Part shown: one piece after another, positions 25,447 through 33,606 of the stretch
How positions within the stretch are numbered: the stretch's first letter is position 1
How the letters are laid out: each line of letters begins with the position of its first letter
DNA from: CANLBN01 sp047634655
GTDB taxonomy: Bacteria; Pseudomonadota; Gammaproteobacteria; Pseudomonadales; Cellvibrionaceae
Assembly (NCBI GenBank): GCA_047634655.1
Contig: JBLIHY010000001.1
Span: 1 to 48,313 of the forward strand
Reading direction: 5' to 3'
Length of the DNA: 48,313 nucleotides
Translations under genes and position numbers: made by a program
Notes under the pieces: generated by a model
The model's database searches: none
The model's input: only the letters and a program-made list of their open reading frames with translations
What the model was told of the DNA's origin: nothing

Positions 25447-26313
25447 ATGAAAATGCCAGATGGCATCGATGCCTCGACACTAGCTGAGTTGAAGAATCTC
25501 TCTTGCGAAGCCGGTCAGCGCATTTTGGAGATTTATAAAAATGACAGCGGTTTTACGGTGGAATACAAGCGGGACCAATCGCCTGTTACTCAGGCAGATC
25601 TGGTGGCAAACCAATGTTTGTTGGAAGGTTTGGCGGCGCTAACTCCCGATTTGCCTATTATCTCTGAAGAGGGCGACTTACCGGCTTTTAATGAACGCCA
25701 GCGGTGGCCAACCTATTGGCTAATCGACCCTTTGGATGGCACCAAGGGATTTATTAACCGCAATGACGAGTTTACTGTGAACGTGGCGTTGATTCACAAG
25801 GGCAGTCCGATATTGGGGGTCGTTCATGTGCCGGTATCCGGTGTGACTTACACCGGAAGCGTGAGTGGAGGCGCTCATCGTTGGCAATGTGGCTTGTCCG
25901 AGGTGATCAGAGTTCGTCGATTAAGCCACCAAATTTCCAAAGGCCTGCCCATTGACGTTGTAACTAGCCGCCAAATTCGCTCTCAAAAAGTTTTGCAACT
26001 GTGCCGCAGTATTCAGCAACAGCTCGGTCCAGTAGATTGTCAATCTTACGGTAGTTCTCTGAAATTATGTCAAGTGGCGGCTGGCGAAGCTGACCTTTAT
26101 CCACGGTTTAGTCCAACGTCGGAATGGGATACTGCCGCGGCCCAAGCGATTGTCGAAGCCGCCGGTGGTCATGTGACAGATAACTTATTGAAACCACTGA
26201 GTTACAACCAGAAAGCTTCCTGGTTAAATCCAGATTTTTTTGTCATGGGAGATACCCCCGAGCGTTGGTCAAGCGTTCTGGTAGACTCGGCGGTAAAACC
26301 GTCTTCCGGCTGA
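25447..26313 (+). CDS. cysQ: 3'(2'),5'-bisphosphate nucleotidase
   Basis: A 288-residue CysQ of the inositol-monophosphatase superfamily. Metal-site motifs are SEEGD near residue 75, WLIDPLDGTKGF near 97, and SEWDTAAAQAIVEAAGG near 220. It converts phosphoadenosine phosphate to AMP, clearing the by-product of sulphate assimilation. Two in-frame ATG codons (25447 and 25453) are possible starts. A 20-bp palindrome follows directly after the stop. Confidence 0.95.
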   Translation: MKMPDGIDASTLAELKNLSCEAGQRILEIYKNDSGFTVEYKRDQSPVTQADLVANQCLLEGLAALTPDLPIISEEGDLPAFNERQRWPTYWLIDPLDGTKGFINRNDEFTVNVALIHKGSPILGVVHVPVSGVTYTGSVSGGAHRWQCGLSEVIRVRRLSHQISKGLPIDVVTSRQIRSQKVLQLCRSIQQQLGPVDCQSYGSSLKLCQVAAGEADLYPRFSPTSEWDTAAAQAIVEAAGGHVTDNLLKPLSYNQKASWLNPDFFVMGDTPERWSSVLVDSAVKPSSG

Positions 26314-26316
26314 TCA

Positions 26317-26336
26317 GGTAGGAAAGCTTTCCTACC
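26317..26336. repeat. Perfect 20-bp palindrome after cysQ
   Basis: GGTAGGAAAGCTTTCCTACC at 26317-26336 is a perfect palindrome three bases after the cysQ stop. As RNA it would make an 8-bp stem with an AGCT loop. No T-run follows, so it is either a weak transcript end or a stabilising 3' hairpin. Confidence 0.6.
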
Positions 26337-26555
26337 GGTATAAAGTCTTGGCTGCACTGGGCCCACGTGAGTGAAATACCTTCTTTTATCTCTCTTACTG
26401 ATAATTGCTGACAAAATAGCTCTAAGGTTCAAGACTCGATATAATCAAAGTTTATCAATGGTTGTTAAGCCAATAGTGTCATTGGATCTTCCCGTTGTCT
26501 CGAGTCCTCAATATCTTTACTCGAAGCCTATCCTCTATAGCATCTATCAGCGATT

Positions 26556-26777
26556 ATGCATACTCAATCAATCGAAGAACTCTGTCAGAAGGTCGAGAAA
26601 CTAATACACCGATGTGAGCAGCTTCAACAGGAGAACACGAATTTGCTCAACAGAGAAAAACAGTGGAAACGTGAAAAAGTGCGTCTGATCGAAAAGAATG
26701 AATTGGTTCGTACACGGGTGGAAACCATGATCACCTATCTCAAGACTCATCAAAAAGCTGGCGACCAAGTTGTGTAA
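26556..26777 (+). CDS. TIGR02449 family small coiled-coil protein
   Basis: A 73-residue protein that is predicted coiled coil almost throughout, with heptad-like leucines (IEELCQKVEKLIHRCEQLQQEN) and a highly charged middle. Size, sequence and position directly before zapA identify the gammaproteobacterial TIGR02449 family, which is ZapB-like. A role with ZapA in cell division is inferred from position and shape. The gap to zapA is 5 bp, so they are one operon. Confidence 0.88.
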   Translation: MHTQSIEELCQKVEKLIHRCEQLQQENTNLLNREKQWKREKVRLIEKNELVRTRVETMITYLKTHQKAGDQVV

Positions 26778-26782
26778 AAACT

Positions 26783-27055
26783 ATGACTACGGAAACTTTG
26801 GTTGTACATATTCTAGGTAAAGATTACCAGGTTGCCTGCCCATCCAATAAGCGTAACGACTTGTTGCAAGCAGCTTCCGAACTGGATCGGCGGATGCGAG
26901 CAATTCGCCAATCTGGCAATGTTATCGGAGTCGAACGAATCGCGATTATGGCTGCTCTAAACTTGGCTAACGAAGTCTTGCGAAGCGGCGCCAGCAAAGA
27001 AGATCGACAACGGATTGAATCGTTGAATAAGCGTCTTGATCACGTGTTGGGATAG
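26783..27055 (+). CDS. zapA: Cell division protein ZapA
   Basis: A 90-residue ZapA. The N-terminal strand region has VVHILGKDYQVACP, then helix LLQAASELDRRM and the long coiled coil VERIAIMAALNLANEVL. ZapA binds and bundles FtsZ filaments at the division ring. The start is 5 bp after the TIGR02449 gene. 6S RNA follows, as is standard in gammaproteobacteria. Confidence 0.95.
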   Translation: MTTETLVVHILGKDYQVACPSNKRNDLLQAASELDRRMRAIRQSGNVIGVERIAIMAALNLANEVLRSGASKEDRQRIESLNKRLDHVLG

Positions 27056-27155
27056 ACCCGACGAGCGGGACGCCCAGCGCCTAATCGTATGGCTTCACCT
27101 TTGCAGTGACTAACTCTCGTCTGTCCCCGCCTTGAAGAAATCATCCTAAATTACT

Positions 27156-27184
27156 TTATTGACTCTTCTTATCTGCGCTATAAT
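27156..27184 (+). promoter_or_regulatory. Promoter of 6S RNA
   Basis: A perfect -10 hexamer TATAAT is at 27179-27184, seven bases before the predicted 6S RNA start. TTGACT at 27159-27164 is a good -35 sequence but only 14 bases away, shorter than the usual 16-18; TTATTG at 27156-27161 gives correct spacing with a poorer match. Confidence 0.6.
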
Positions 27185-27190
27185 CTCAGT

Positions 27191-27364
27191 ATTCCTAGAG
27201 CGTTCGCCAGTCATAGTACTCTTGAGCCGATAATATGGCCTTCGGAGGTTCCTCGTATTCGATGGTGTGCAAGTCCGCTAGACGGAAAGCCTAATTTGAA
27301 TCAGGAGCCCCCACCCTGAACTTTTACGGTTCAAGGTCATTTTGACAGCGACGCTTTGGGATCT
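27191..27364 (+). ncRNA. ssrS: 6S RNA
   Basis: This lies between zapA and the 5-formyl-THF cyclo-ligase gene, the usual 6S RNA site. The terminal stem pairs 27193-27204 with 27350-27361 (12 continuous pairs, counting G-U). Conserved pieces recognisable from the E. coli RNA are GTTCGCC near 27203, CTTGAGCCGATAA near 27220, the AAGTCCGCTAGACGG arm near 27270, and CCTGAAC...GGTTCAAGG near 27315-27335. 6S RNA folds like an open promoter and holds sigma70 RNA polymerase in stationary phase. Ends are estimated to within a few bases. Confidence 0.93.
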
Positions 27365-27434
27365 TACCTACTCCTGGCGCACTTGAGCTACCATTCCATT
27401 GTCCTTCACCACAGCTTTACCCCGCTTGGTTCAA

Positions 27435-27995
27435 ATGATTGATTCAATTCCTTTACTGCGGCAAAAATTGCGTCAGCGTCGTCGTAACTCAGGCCTAACT
27501 TGTCAACACCGTGCTTCCAAATGCCTAATGGAAGTTTTCCAGCACATGGATGAGTTTCGTCATAGTCGACGCCTGGCCCTGTACTTACCCAATGACGGCG
27601 AGCTGGATTGTCGGCAGTTAATTAAATTGAGTTGGGCTCTGGGTAAGCGTTGCTACCTGCCCGTCCTTTCTCATAATGAACTGGGCCCTCATCTGAATTT
27701 TGCCCTCCATCTGCCGGGAAGAATTTTGACAAAAAATCGCTATGGCATCCTTGAACCCGCCATCGCACATAAGCTATCGGCAGCATCTCTCGATTTGGTT
27801 CTGGTCCCGCTGGTGGGGTATGACCGTGCAGGGAACCGCCTGGGTATGGGCGGTGGTTATTACGATCGAACGTTTGCCCACCTAAGGGGTGCTGCGAAGC
27901 CCTTGCTTATTGGCGTTGCCCATCGCCATCAAGAGGTTAATCGGCTACCAGTACAGCCTTGGGATGTCCCTATGGATAAGATTGTTGCGGTTTGA
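27435..27995 (+). CDS. 5-formyltetrahydrofolate cyclo-ligase
   Basis: A 186-residue enzyme (also called YgfA/Fau/MTHFS) that turns 5-formyl-THF into 5,10-methenyl-THF with ATP. The N-terminal LRQKLRQRRR helix, LYLPNDGELD, and the ATP/phosphate motif LVPLVGYDRAGNRLGMGGGYYDRT are all present. An in-frame TTG at 27399 would add 12 residues; ATG 27435 fits the usual family length. It sits just after 6S RNA and may be read through from that promoter, as in E. coli. Confidence 0.92.
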   Translation: MIDSIPLLRQKLRQRRRNSGLTCQHRASKCLMEVFQHMDEFRHSRRLALYLPNDGELDCRQLIKLSWALGKRCYLPVLSHNELGPHLNFALHLPGRILTKNRYGILEPAIAHKLSAASLDLVLVPLVGYDRAGNRLGMGGGYYDRTFAHLRGAAKPLLIGVAHRHQEVNRLPVQPWDVPMDKIVAV

Positions 27996-28048
27996 GAGCG
28001 GCAAGCGGAATCACGATAGTTATAGTGCAATTTGCAGATTGGGGGTGC

Positions 28049-28351
28049 TCACCGCCGTAAGTTGGATAGTCTGATCTTGGGGCGCTTAGCTTCTCGTAAA
28101 ATAACGATGATTTTTCCAACTGCCTGGATAAGCTCTGATTGCGAGATTCGACAGATATCCGCGGTCAGTTGTTCGCGCGACTCGCGATCAGCAATCATCA
28201 ATTTGATTTTAATCAGTTCATGATCGTTCAGGGCTCTGTCGATTTCTGCTAATACCGATTCACTGAGGCCATTGCTCGAGATTGTCACAGTGGGCTTCAG
28301 AGAGTGTGCAATGGAGCGAAACCGCTTTTTTTGTTCATTCGTGGGTGCCAT
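28049..28351 (-). CDS. yhbY: YhbY family ribosome-associated RNA-binding protein (CRM domain)
   Basis: A 100-residue protein made of one CRM domain: KKRFRSIAHSLKPTVTIS, NGLSESVLAEIDRALNDHELIKIK and the GKIIVILREA strand. YhbY binds pre-50S particles. ATG 28351 was chosen over 28378 because GGAG lies eight bases upstream and the family N-terminus (APTNEQKKRF) begins there. It is divergent from rlmE, the usual gammaproteobacterial arrangement, with 95 bp between. Confidence 0.94.
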   Translation of the reverse strand: MAPTNEQKKRFRSIAHSLKPTVTISSNGLSESVLAEIDRALNDHELIKIKLMIADRESREQLTADICRISQSELIQAVGKIIVILREAKRPKIRLSNLRR

Positions 28352-28446
28352 AATAATTCTCCAAACTAATTTCCTCATTATAAACGGTAAGCTTGATTGA
28401 TTACACGTGTACTTCCGTTGTGAGTATCCTCTGATCTATATCAATT

Positions 28447-29070
28447 ATGTCTCGTTCCAAAACCAGTAAAAGTTGGCTGAGAGAACATTTCAGCGATTCG
28501 TATGTCCGAAAATCTTTGCGAGAAGGTTATCGATCCCGAGCCAGCTATAAATTGTTGGAAATCGATCAAAAAGATCATCTGTTTCGCGAAGGTGCGGTGG
28601 TGGTAGATCTCGGGGCCGCCCCCGGTGGCTGGTCTCAGGTCGCCGCTGAAAAAGTGGGTCATCGTGGAACAGTAGTAGCTTCGGACATCCTGGATATTGA
28701 TGCGCTTTCCGATGTTCATTTTATTCAGGGCGACTTCACTGAAACTTCGGTCCTAGATCAAATTCTAATGGCTCTGGATAATCGTCCGGTGGATCTTGTG
28801 ATATCTGACATGGCACCCAATATAAGTGGCATGGCCGATATCGACCAGCCTAGGGCTATGTATCTAGTAGAGCTAGCGGTCTGTTTCGCTGAATCCGTGT
28901 TATGTGCCGATGGTACAATTCTTGTCAAAGTCTTTCAGGGCGAGGGTTCTGATACACTGCTGAAGTCCTTGCGTAAAAAGTTCAGAAGCGTATACATTCG
29001 AAAGCCTAAGGCATCGAGGGCACGATCCCGAGAAGTTTATTGGGTTGCCAAGGGGTTTCGTAGTAACTAA
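28447..29070 (+). CDS. rlmE: 23S rRNA (uridine-2'-O)-methyltransferase RlmE
   Basis: A 207-residue FtsJ/RrmJ-type enzyme that methylates the A-loop uridine (U2552 in E. coli) of 23S rRNA. The catalytic K-D-K-E set is visible as Lys35 (RASYKLLEID), Asp121 (ISDMAPN), Lys161 (ILVKVFQG) and Glu196 (SREVYWV). SAM binding is at VDLGAAPGGWSQVA. It is followed by ftsH at 110 bp, as in most relatives. Confidence 0.96.
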   Translation: MSRSKTSKSWLREHFSDSYVRKSLREGYRSRASYKLLEIDQKDHLFREGAVVVDLGAAPGGWSQVAAEKVGHRGTVVASDILDIDALSDVHFIQGDFTETSVLDQILMALDNRPVDLVISDMAPNISGMADIDQPRAMYLVELAVCFAESVLCADGTILVKVFQGEGSDTLLKSLRKKFRSVYIRKPKASRARSREVYWVAKGFRSN

Positions 29071-29180
29071 GTCTAAACCACCATCACGGTGCCTTTTGTG
29101 TATCAATTAAATACTGTGCTGGCACTTGTTGAAACAATCGTTGATTAAGGTCTGTATTTCTAATTCATGAGGATATCCAA

Positions 29181-31094
29181 TTGAACGATATGGCAAAAAA
29201 TTTGATCTTGTGGCTGGTCATTGCGGGAGTCATTCTGACTGTAGTCAATGGTTTTGACCGTTCCCCTCAAAACACAACGTTAACTTATTCCGATTTCGTA
29301 GCGGAAATTCAGGCTGGGCGTGTGAAGGAGGTAGCTGTCGACGGTCGTGAAATAACAGGTACTTATCAAGATAACACTAAGTTCATTACCTTCCGCCCGG
29401 AATTATGGGATGGCAAATTAATGGACGACCTGTTGAATAACAACGTCGAAGTGACGTCGCCAAAACCTCAAAAAGCTAGCCTTTGGAGGCAACTACTGGT
29501 AGCCAGCTTCCCAATACTGATCATTATTGCTGTATTCCTATTTTTTATGCGGCAAATGCAAGGAGGCATGGGTGGTCGTGGCAATCCTATGAGCTTTGGC
29601 AAGAGTAAAGCGCGGCTGCTGGGCGAAGATCAAATTAATATAACTTTTGCCGACGTTGCAGGTGTCGATGAAGCTAAGGAAGAGGTGCAAGAACTGGTAG
29701 AGTTTCTCCGCGATCCCAGTAAATTCCAACGCCTGGGCGGACGCATCCCCTGTGGAGTGCTGATGGCTGGCCCTCCCGGCACAGGTAAGACCCTACTAGC
29801 CAAAGCAATCGCTGGCGAAGCCAAGGTGCCTTTCTTTTCGATCTCCGGTTCCGACTTCGTCGAAATGTTTGTTGGTGTTGGCGCCTCACGCGTGCGCGAC
29901 ATGTTCGAACAGGCAAAAAAGAGTGCTCCCTGCATTATCTTCATCGATGAAATCGACGCTGTCGGTCGCCACCGTGGTGGTGGTCACGGCGGTGGTCATG
30001 ACGAGCGTGAACAAACTTTAAACCAGTTGCTGGTCGAAATGGATGGATTCGAAGCCAACGACGGCGTCATTGTCATAGCTGCCACCAACCGTCCAGACGT
30101 TTTGGATAAGGCGTTACTGCGCCCTGGACGTCTTGATCGTCAAGTACACGTCGGATTGCCCGATATACGCGGCCGGGAACAGATCCTTAAAGTACATATG
30201 CGCAAGGTGCCCTTATCGGAAGAAATCGATCCCTCTATCATTGCCCGCGGTACCCCAGGATTCTCCGGAGCAGACTTAGCTAACCTAGTCAACGAAGCGG
30301 CGCTGTTCGCCGCGCGAGCCAATCGTCGCTTGATATCCAACGAAGAATTTGAAAAGTCCAGAGATAAAATTCTCATGGGTGCCGAACGCAAAACCATGGT
30401 GATGAGCGAAAAGGAAAAGCAAAATACCGCTTACCATGAAGCAGGCCATGCCATTGTTGGACGATTGGTTCCGGAACATGATCCGGTCCATAAGGTTACG
30501 ATTATTCCTCGTGGACGAGCACTAGGCGTCACCCAGTTTTTGCCTGAGGAAGACAAATATAGTTTTAGTAAACGGGCCTTGGAATCGCAACTCTGTTCAC
30601 TCTTCGGAGGCCGTATTGCCGAGGAAATTACTCTCGGTAAAGACGGTGTCACTACGGGTGCCTCAAATGATATCGAGCGCGCGACACAACTGGCGCGCAA
30701 TATGGTAACCAAATGGGGTCTGACCGACGAACTGGGCCCACTCCACTACGGCGAAGAAGAATCTGCCATGCCGGGTATGGGTAAATTTGACTACTCCAGC
30801 GAGACTTCAAAGCGTATAGACGCCTCTGTGCGTAAAATCATTGATGAAAATTACAATCGTGCAAAAATCTTGCTCGAAGAAAATCGCGACATACTGGAAG
30901 CCATGAAAGATGCTCTGATGGAATACGAGACTATCGACTCTGAACAGGTCGGCGATCTGATGGATAGGAAACCCCCGCGTCCACCTAAAGATTGGCATAA
31001 AAATGAAAGCCCCACCTCCAGTGACGGATCTGTTGCAGATGATTCGTCTCCCGGGTCTTCAGATCCCATTGGCGATCCCGCTGAAAGTAACTAA
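29181..31094 (+). CDS. ftsH: ATP-dependent zinc metalloprotease FtsH
   Basis: A 637-residue membrane-anchored AAA+ protease. Two membrane helices at about 7-23 and 105-123 flank a periplasmic domain. Walker A GPPGTGKT is at 197-204, Walker B IIFIDEIDAVG near 252, the SRH ATNRPDVLDKALLRPGRLDR near 301, and the zinc site HEAGH at 419-423. It degrades SecY, LpxC-type and other membrane or regulatory substrates. TTG at 29181 is favoured over ATG 29190 because GAGGA (29169-29173) is seven bases before it. The C-terminal 40 residues are Ser/Asp/Pro-rich. Confidence 0.97.
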   Translation: MNDMAKNLILWLVIAGVILTVVNGFDRSPQNTTLTYSDFVAEIQAGRVKEVAVDGREITGTYQDNTKFITFRPELWDGKLMDDLLNNNVEVTSPKPQKASLWRQLLVASFPILIIIAVFLFFMRQMQGGMGGRGNPMSFGKSKARLLGEDQINITFADVAGVDEAKEEVQELVEFLRDPSKFQRLGGRIPCGVLMAGPPGTGKTLLAKAIAGEAKVPFFSISGSDFVEMFVGVGASRVRDMFEQAKKSAPCIIFIDEIDAVGRHRGGGHGGGHDEREQTLNQLLVEMDGFEANDGVIVIAATNRPDVLDKALLRPGRLDRQVHVGLPDIRGREQILKVHMRKVPLSEEIDPSIIARGTPGFSGADLANLVNEAALFAARANRRLISNEEFEKSRDKILMGAERKTMVMSEKEKQNTAYHEAGHAIVGRLVPEHDPVHKVTIIPRGRALGVTQFLPEEDKYSFSKRALESQLCSLFGGRIAEEITLGKDGVTTGASNDIERATQLARNMVTKWGLTDELGPLHYGEEESAMPGMGKFDYSSETSKRIDASVRKIIDENYNRAKILLEENRDILEAMKDALMEYETIDSEQVGDLMDRKPPRPPKDWHKNESPTSSDGSVADDSSPGSSDPIGDPAESN

Positions 31095-31113
31095 ATACTT
31101 TCCACAGTAAAAC

Positions 31114-31180
31114 GTCGCTAGTAGGCCGAGATAACTTGAACAAACAATTTAATGCCGAGGCTAACTTGGCTGCTAGCGAC
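31114..31180. repeat. Inverted repeat between ftsH and folP
   Basis: GTCGCTAG at 31114-31121 and CTAGCGAC at 31173-31180 are exact inverted copies with 51 bases between. They sit in the 163-bp ftsH-folP gap. No T-run follows, so if real this would be a processing or protein-binding element. Confidence 0.35.
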
Positions 31181-31257
31181 TACCGGTCAAATATCACTGT
31201 TTATACGATCGCTAAGCTGGTTTTTTCCGGCTACAAATTCGGGCGAACTTCAGAAAA

Positions 31258-32094
31258 ATGATTCACCGCCTGCTCAAGCTCTCGCGTCCGCGGCTGATGG
31301 CAATCGTCAACACAACTCCAGACTCTTTTTCCGATGGCGGTTCTTTATTTAATAATGGCAAGGTCGATGCAAACCGAGCTCGTGATCGAATTGAGAAACT
31401 GACTGCGCAGGGAGCAGAAATTATCGACATTGGCGGGGAGTCCACTCGTCCGGGAGCGAATCCCATCGGCTTGCAAGAAGAATTAGATCGAGTAATCCCT
31501 CTTGTAGAGTGGTCAGCTAAAAATATCGATGTAGCTATCTCAGTCGACACCAGTACTCCCGAGGTTATCGACCAAGCGGCCCGTTCGGGCGCGCACCTAA
31601 TCAACGATGTTCGTGCATTGAGCAGAGACGACGCTCTTGACGCGGTTGCTAAAGCGGGCTTACCGGTGTGTTTAATGCACATGCAGGGAACGCCAAAGAA
31701 TATGCAAACAAGTCCCGTCTACGAGAATGTATTGACGCAAGTGTCCACTTATCTCCAGGATAGAGTGCTTGCTTGTTTGAATGCGGGCATCCCGAGAGAT
31801 CACCTCTGGCTAGATCCAGGTTTTGGCTTTGGTAAAACACTCGAGCACAATTTAACTTTATTAACTCGTCTGCCCGAGCTGGTTGGGCTAGGATTCCCCG
31901 TGATGGTTGGATTCTCCCGAAAATCGATGATTGGCAAACTTCTAGCCCGTGAATTGCCCGACCGTTTGCCCGGAAGCTTAGCGCTAGCTATGATGGCTCT
32001 CGAGAGGGGGGCTAAGATATTGAGAGTGCACGACGTAGCCGCTACCCGGGATATTATCGACAGCTTTTTAGCTGTTACGGAGAATTCACGCTGA
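31258..32094 (+). CDS. folP: Dihydropteroate synthase
   Basis: A 278-residue dihydropteroate synthase, joining pterin pyrophosphate and p-aminobenzoate in folate synthesis; the target of sulphonamides. Signature blocks in order: MAIVNTTPDSFSDGG (near 14), DIGGESTRPGA (near 57), SVDTSTPEV, MHMQGTPKNMQ, DPGFGFGKTLEHN and GFSRKSMIGKL. No resistance-type insertion is visible near the first loop. It is followed at 75 bp by glmM, the usual order. Confidence 0.96.
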   Translation: MIHRLLKLSRPRLMAIVNTTPDSFSDGGSLFNNGKVDANRARDRIEKLTAQGAEIIDIGGESTRPGANPIGLQEELDRVIPLVEWSAKNIDVAISVDTSTPEVIDQAARSGAHLINDVRALSRDDALDAVAKAGLPVCLMHMQGTPKNMQTSPVYENVLTQVSTYLQDRVLACLNAGIPRDHLWLDPGFGFGKTLEHNLTLLTRLPELVGLGFPVMVGFSRKSMIGKLLARELPDRLPGSLALAMMALERGAKILRVHDVAATRDIIDSFLAVTENSR

Positions 32095-32169
32095 TTCGAT
32101 TGATGTTTCGGGTTGTCTGGAAATAGTTTTCTACTGGCGACTATGATTGTCAGTTAGATAGGAGAATTG

Positions 32170-33540
32170 ATGAAAAGAAAATATTTTGGTACGGACGGTA
32201 TTCGCGGGCGGGTAGGAGAGTATCCCATCACACCAGATTTTGTGCTCCGCCTCGGCTGGGCTGTCGGTAAAGTGCTCTCACGTTGCAATAAAGTAAATCC
32301 TCTAGTACTAGTTGGAAAAGACACCCGTATCTCTGGATATATGTTTGAGTCCGCTCTTCAAGCTGGACTCATCAATGCGGGCGTCGACGTCGGTTTGTTA
32401 GGCCCGATGCCCACTCCGTCGATCGCTTATTTGACTCAGGCTTTCCGCGCCAGTGGCGGCATTGTAATCAGCGCTTCTCACAACCCTTACTACGACAACG
32501 GTATTAAATTATTTAGCTCAAGTGGCTCCAAGCTATCGGATGAAACCGAGCTTGAAATCGAGGCTGAACTTGAAAAAACAATGGTCAGTGCGGAACAGCT
32601 GGGTAGAGCCCGGCGCATCGTAGATGCCAAGGGGCGTTATATTGAATTTTGCAAAAGCACCTTGCCCCGACGACTTCGGCTGAACGATTTGCACGTTGTT
32701 CTAGATTGTTCTAATGGAGCCACCTACCAAGTTGCGCCCAGTATTTTTGCCGAACTTGGCGCTAAAGTCGACGTTATGAATGCCGCTCCGGATGGATTAA
32801 ATATAAATAAAGAATGCGGTTCTACCTTTCCCGAAGCCCTGCAGGATAAAGTCGTCCAACTCGGTGCTGATCTCGGTATCACCTTCGATGGAGACGGGGA
32901 TCGCGTCTTATTTGTGGATCATAATGGCGATCTCGTAGACGGCGATGAATTAATTTACGTAATCTCTCTGGCACAGCACGCCTCACAAGGTTGCGATGGC
33001 GTTGTTGGTACGCAGATGTCTAATTACGGTCTGGAATTGGCCTTTGAAAAACTGGATATTCCCTTTGCGCGTGCGGGAGTGGGCGATCGCCAGGTCATCG
33101 AGATGATGAATGATAGGGGCTGGTCGATTGGCGGTGAGGCTTCTGGACACATTATCTGCGGTGATATGACGACTACGGGAGATGGTGTTGTTTCCGCTCT
33201 CCAGGTCGTTAATGCTCTGTATACTCTGGGAAAACCACTTGCAGAAGTCAGAAAGGCAGTGACCAAGCTTCCACAGGTGATGATTAATGTTCGCTTTGAT
33301 AAGCGCGTCGTGTTGAAAAAAAACACGATTATTGAATCCGCTGTCGCCAGTGCTCAGAAGGAACTGGCCAACAATGGCCGTGTTTTGCTGCGATCTTCCG
33401 GTACCGAACCAGTTTTTCGGGTTATGGTTGAAGGCAGAGATTTATCTCTGGTGGAAAATATCGCAAAGCGGCTGGCAAACATTGTCGAGCAGGAGCTTAC
33501 TGCTGAGTCCAACGCCTCTCTGAAGTTGACTAAACACTGA
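32170..33540 (+). CDS. glmM: Phosphoglucosamine mutase
   Basis: A 456-residue GlmM that converts glucosamine-6-phosphate to the 1-phosphate for peptidoglycan and lipopolysaccharide. The active serine lies in ISASHNP (Ser103). The metal loop TFDGDGDR is near residue 240 and the sugar loop GGEASGH near 325. RSSGTEPVFRVMVEG is the phosphate-binding end. An in-frame TTG at 32167 precedes the chosen ATG 32170, which has GGAG five bases upstream. The usual followers tpiA and secG are absent here; a convergent antiporter gene follows. Confidence 0.96.
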   Translation: MKRKYFGTDGIRGRVGEYPITPDFVLRLGWAVGKVLSRCNKVNPLVLVGKDTRISGYMFESALQAGLINAGVDVGLLGPMPTPSIAYLTQAFRASGGIVISASHNPYYDNGIKLFSSSGSKLSDETELEIEAELEKTMVSAEQLGRARRIVDAKGRYIEFCKSTLPRRLRLNDLHVVLDCSNGATYQVAPSIFAELGAKVDVMNAAPDGLNINKECGSTFPEALQDKVVQLGADLGITFDGDGDRVLFVDHNGDLVDGDELIYVISLAQHASQGCDGVVGTQMSNYGLELAFEKLDIPFARAGVGDRQVIEMMNDRGWSIGGEASGHIICGDMTTTGDGVVSALQVVNALYTLGKPLAEVRKAVTKLPQVMINVRFDKRVVLKKNTIIESAVASAQKELANNGRVLLRSSGTEPVFRVMVEGRDLSLVENIAKRLANIVEQELTAESNASLKLTKH

Positions 33541-33555
33541 ATAACAATAATTCGC

Positions 33556-33579
33556 TGCTCCGCCACCACTGCCGGAGCA
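33556..33579. terminator. Hairpin between convergent glmM and the CPA2 antiporter gene
   Basis: TGCTCCG at 33556-33562 pairs with CGGAGCA at 33573-33579 around a 10-base loop, 15 bp after the glmM stop in a 66-bp convergent gap. Position fits a two-way terminator, but there is no good T-run on either strand. Confidence 0.45.
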
Positions 33580-33606
33580 ATAACCTATCGCGGTAAGAGT
33601 TCGAGA

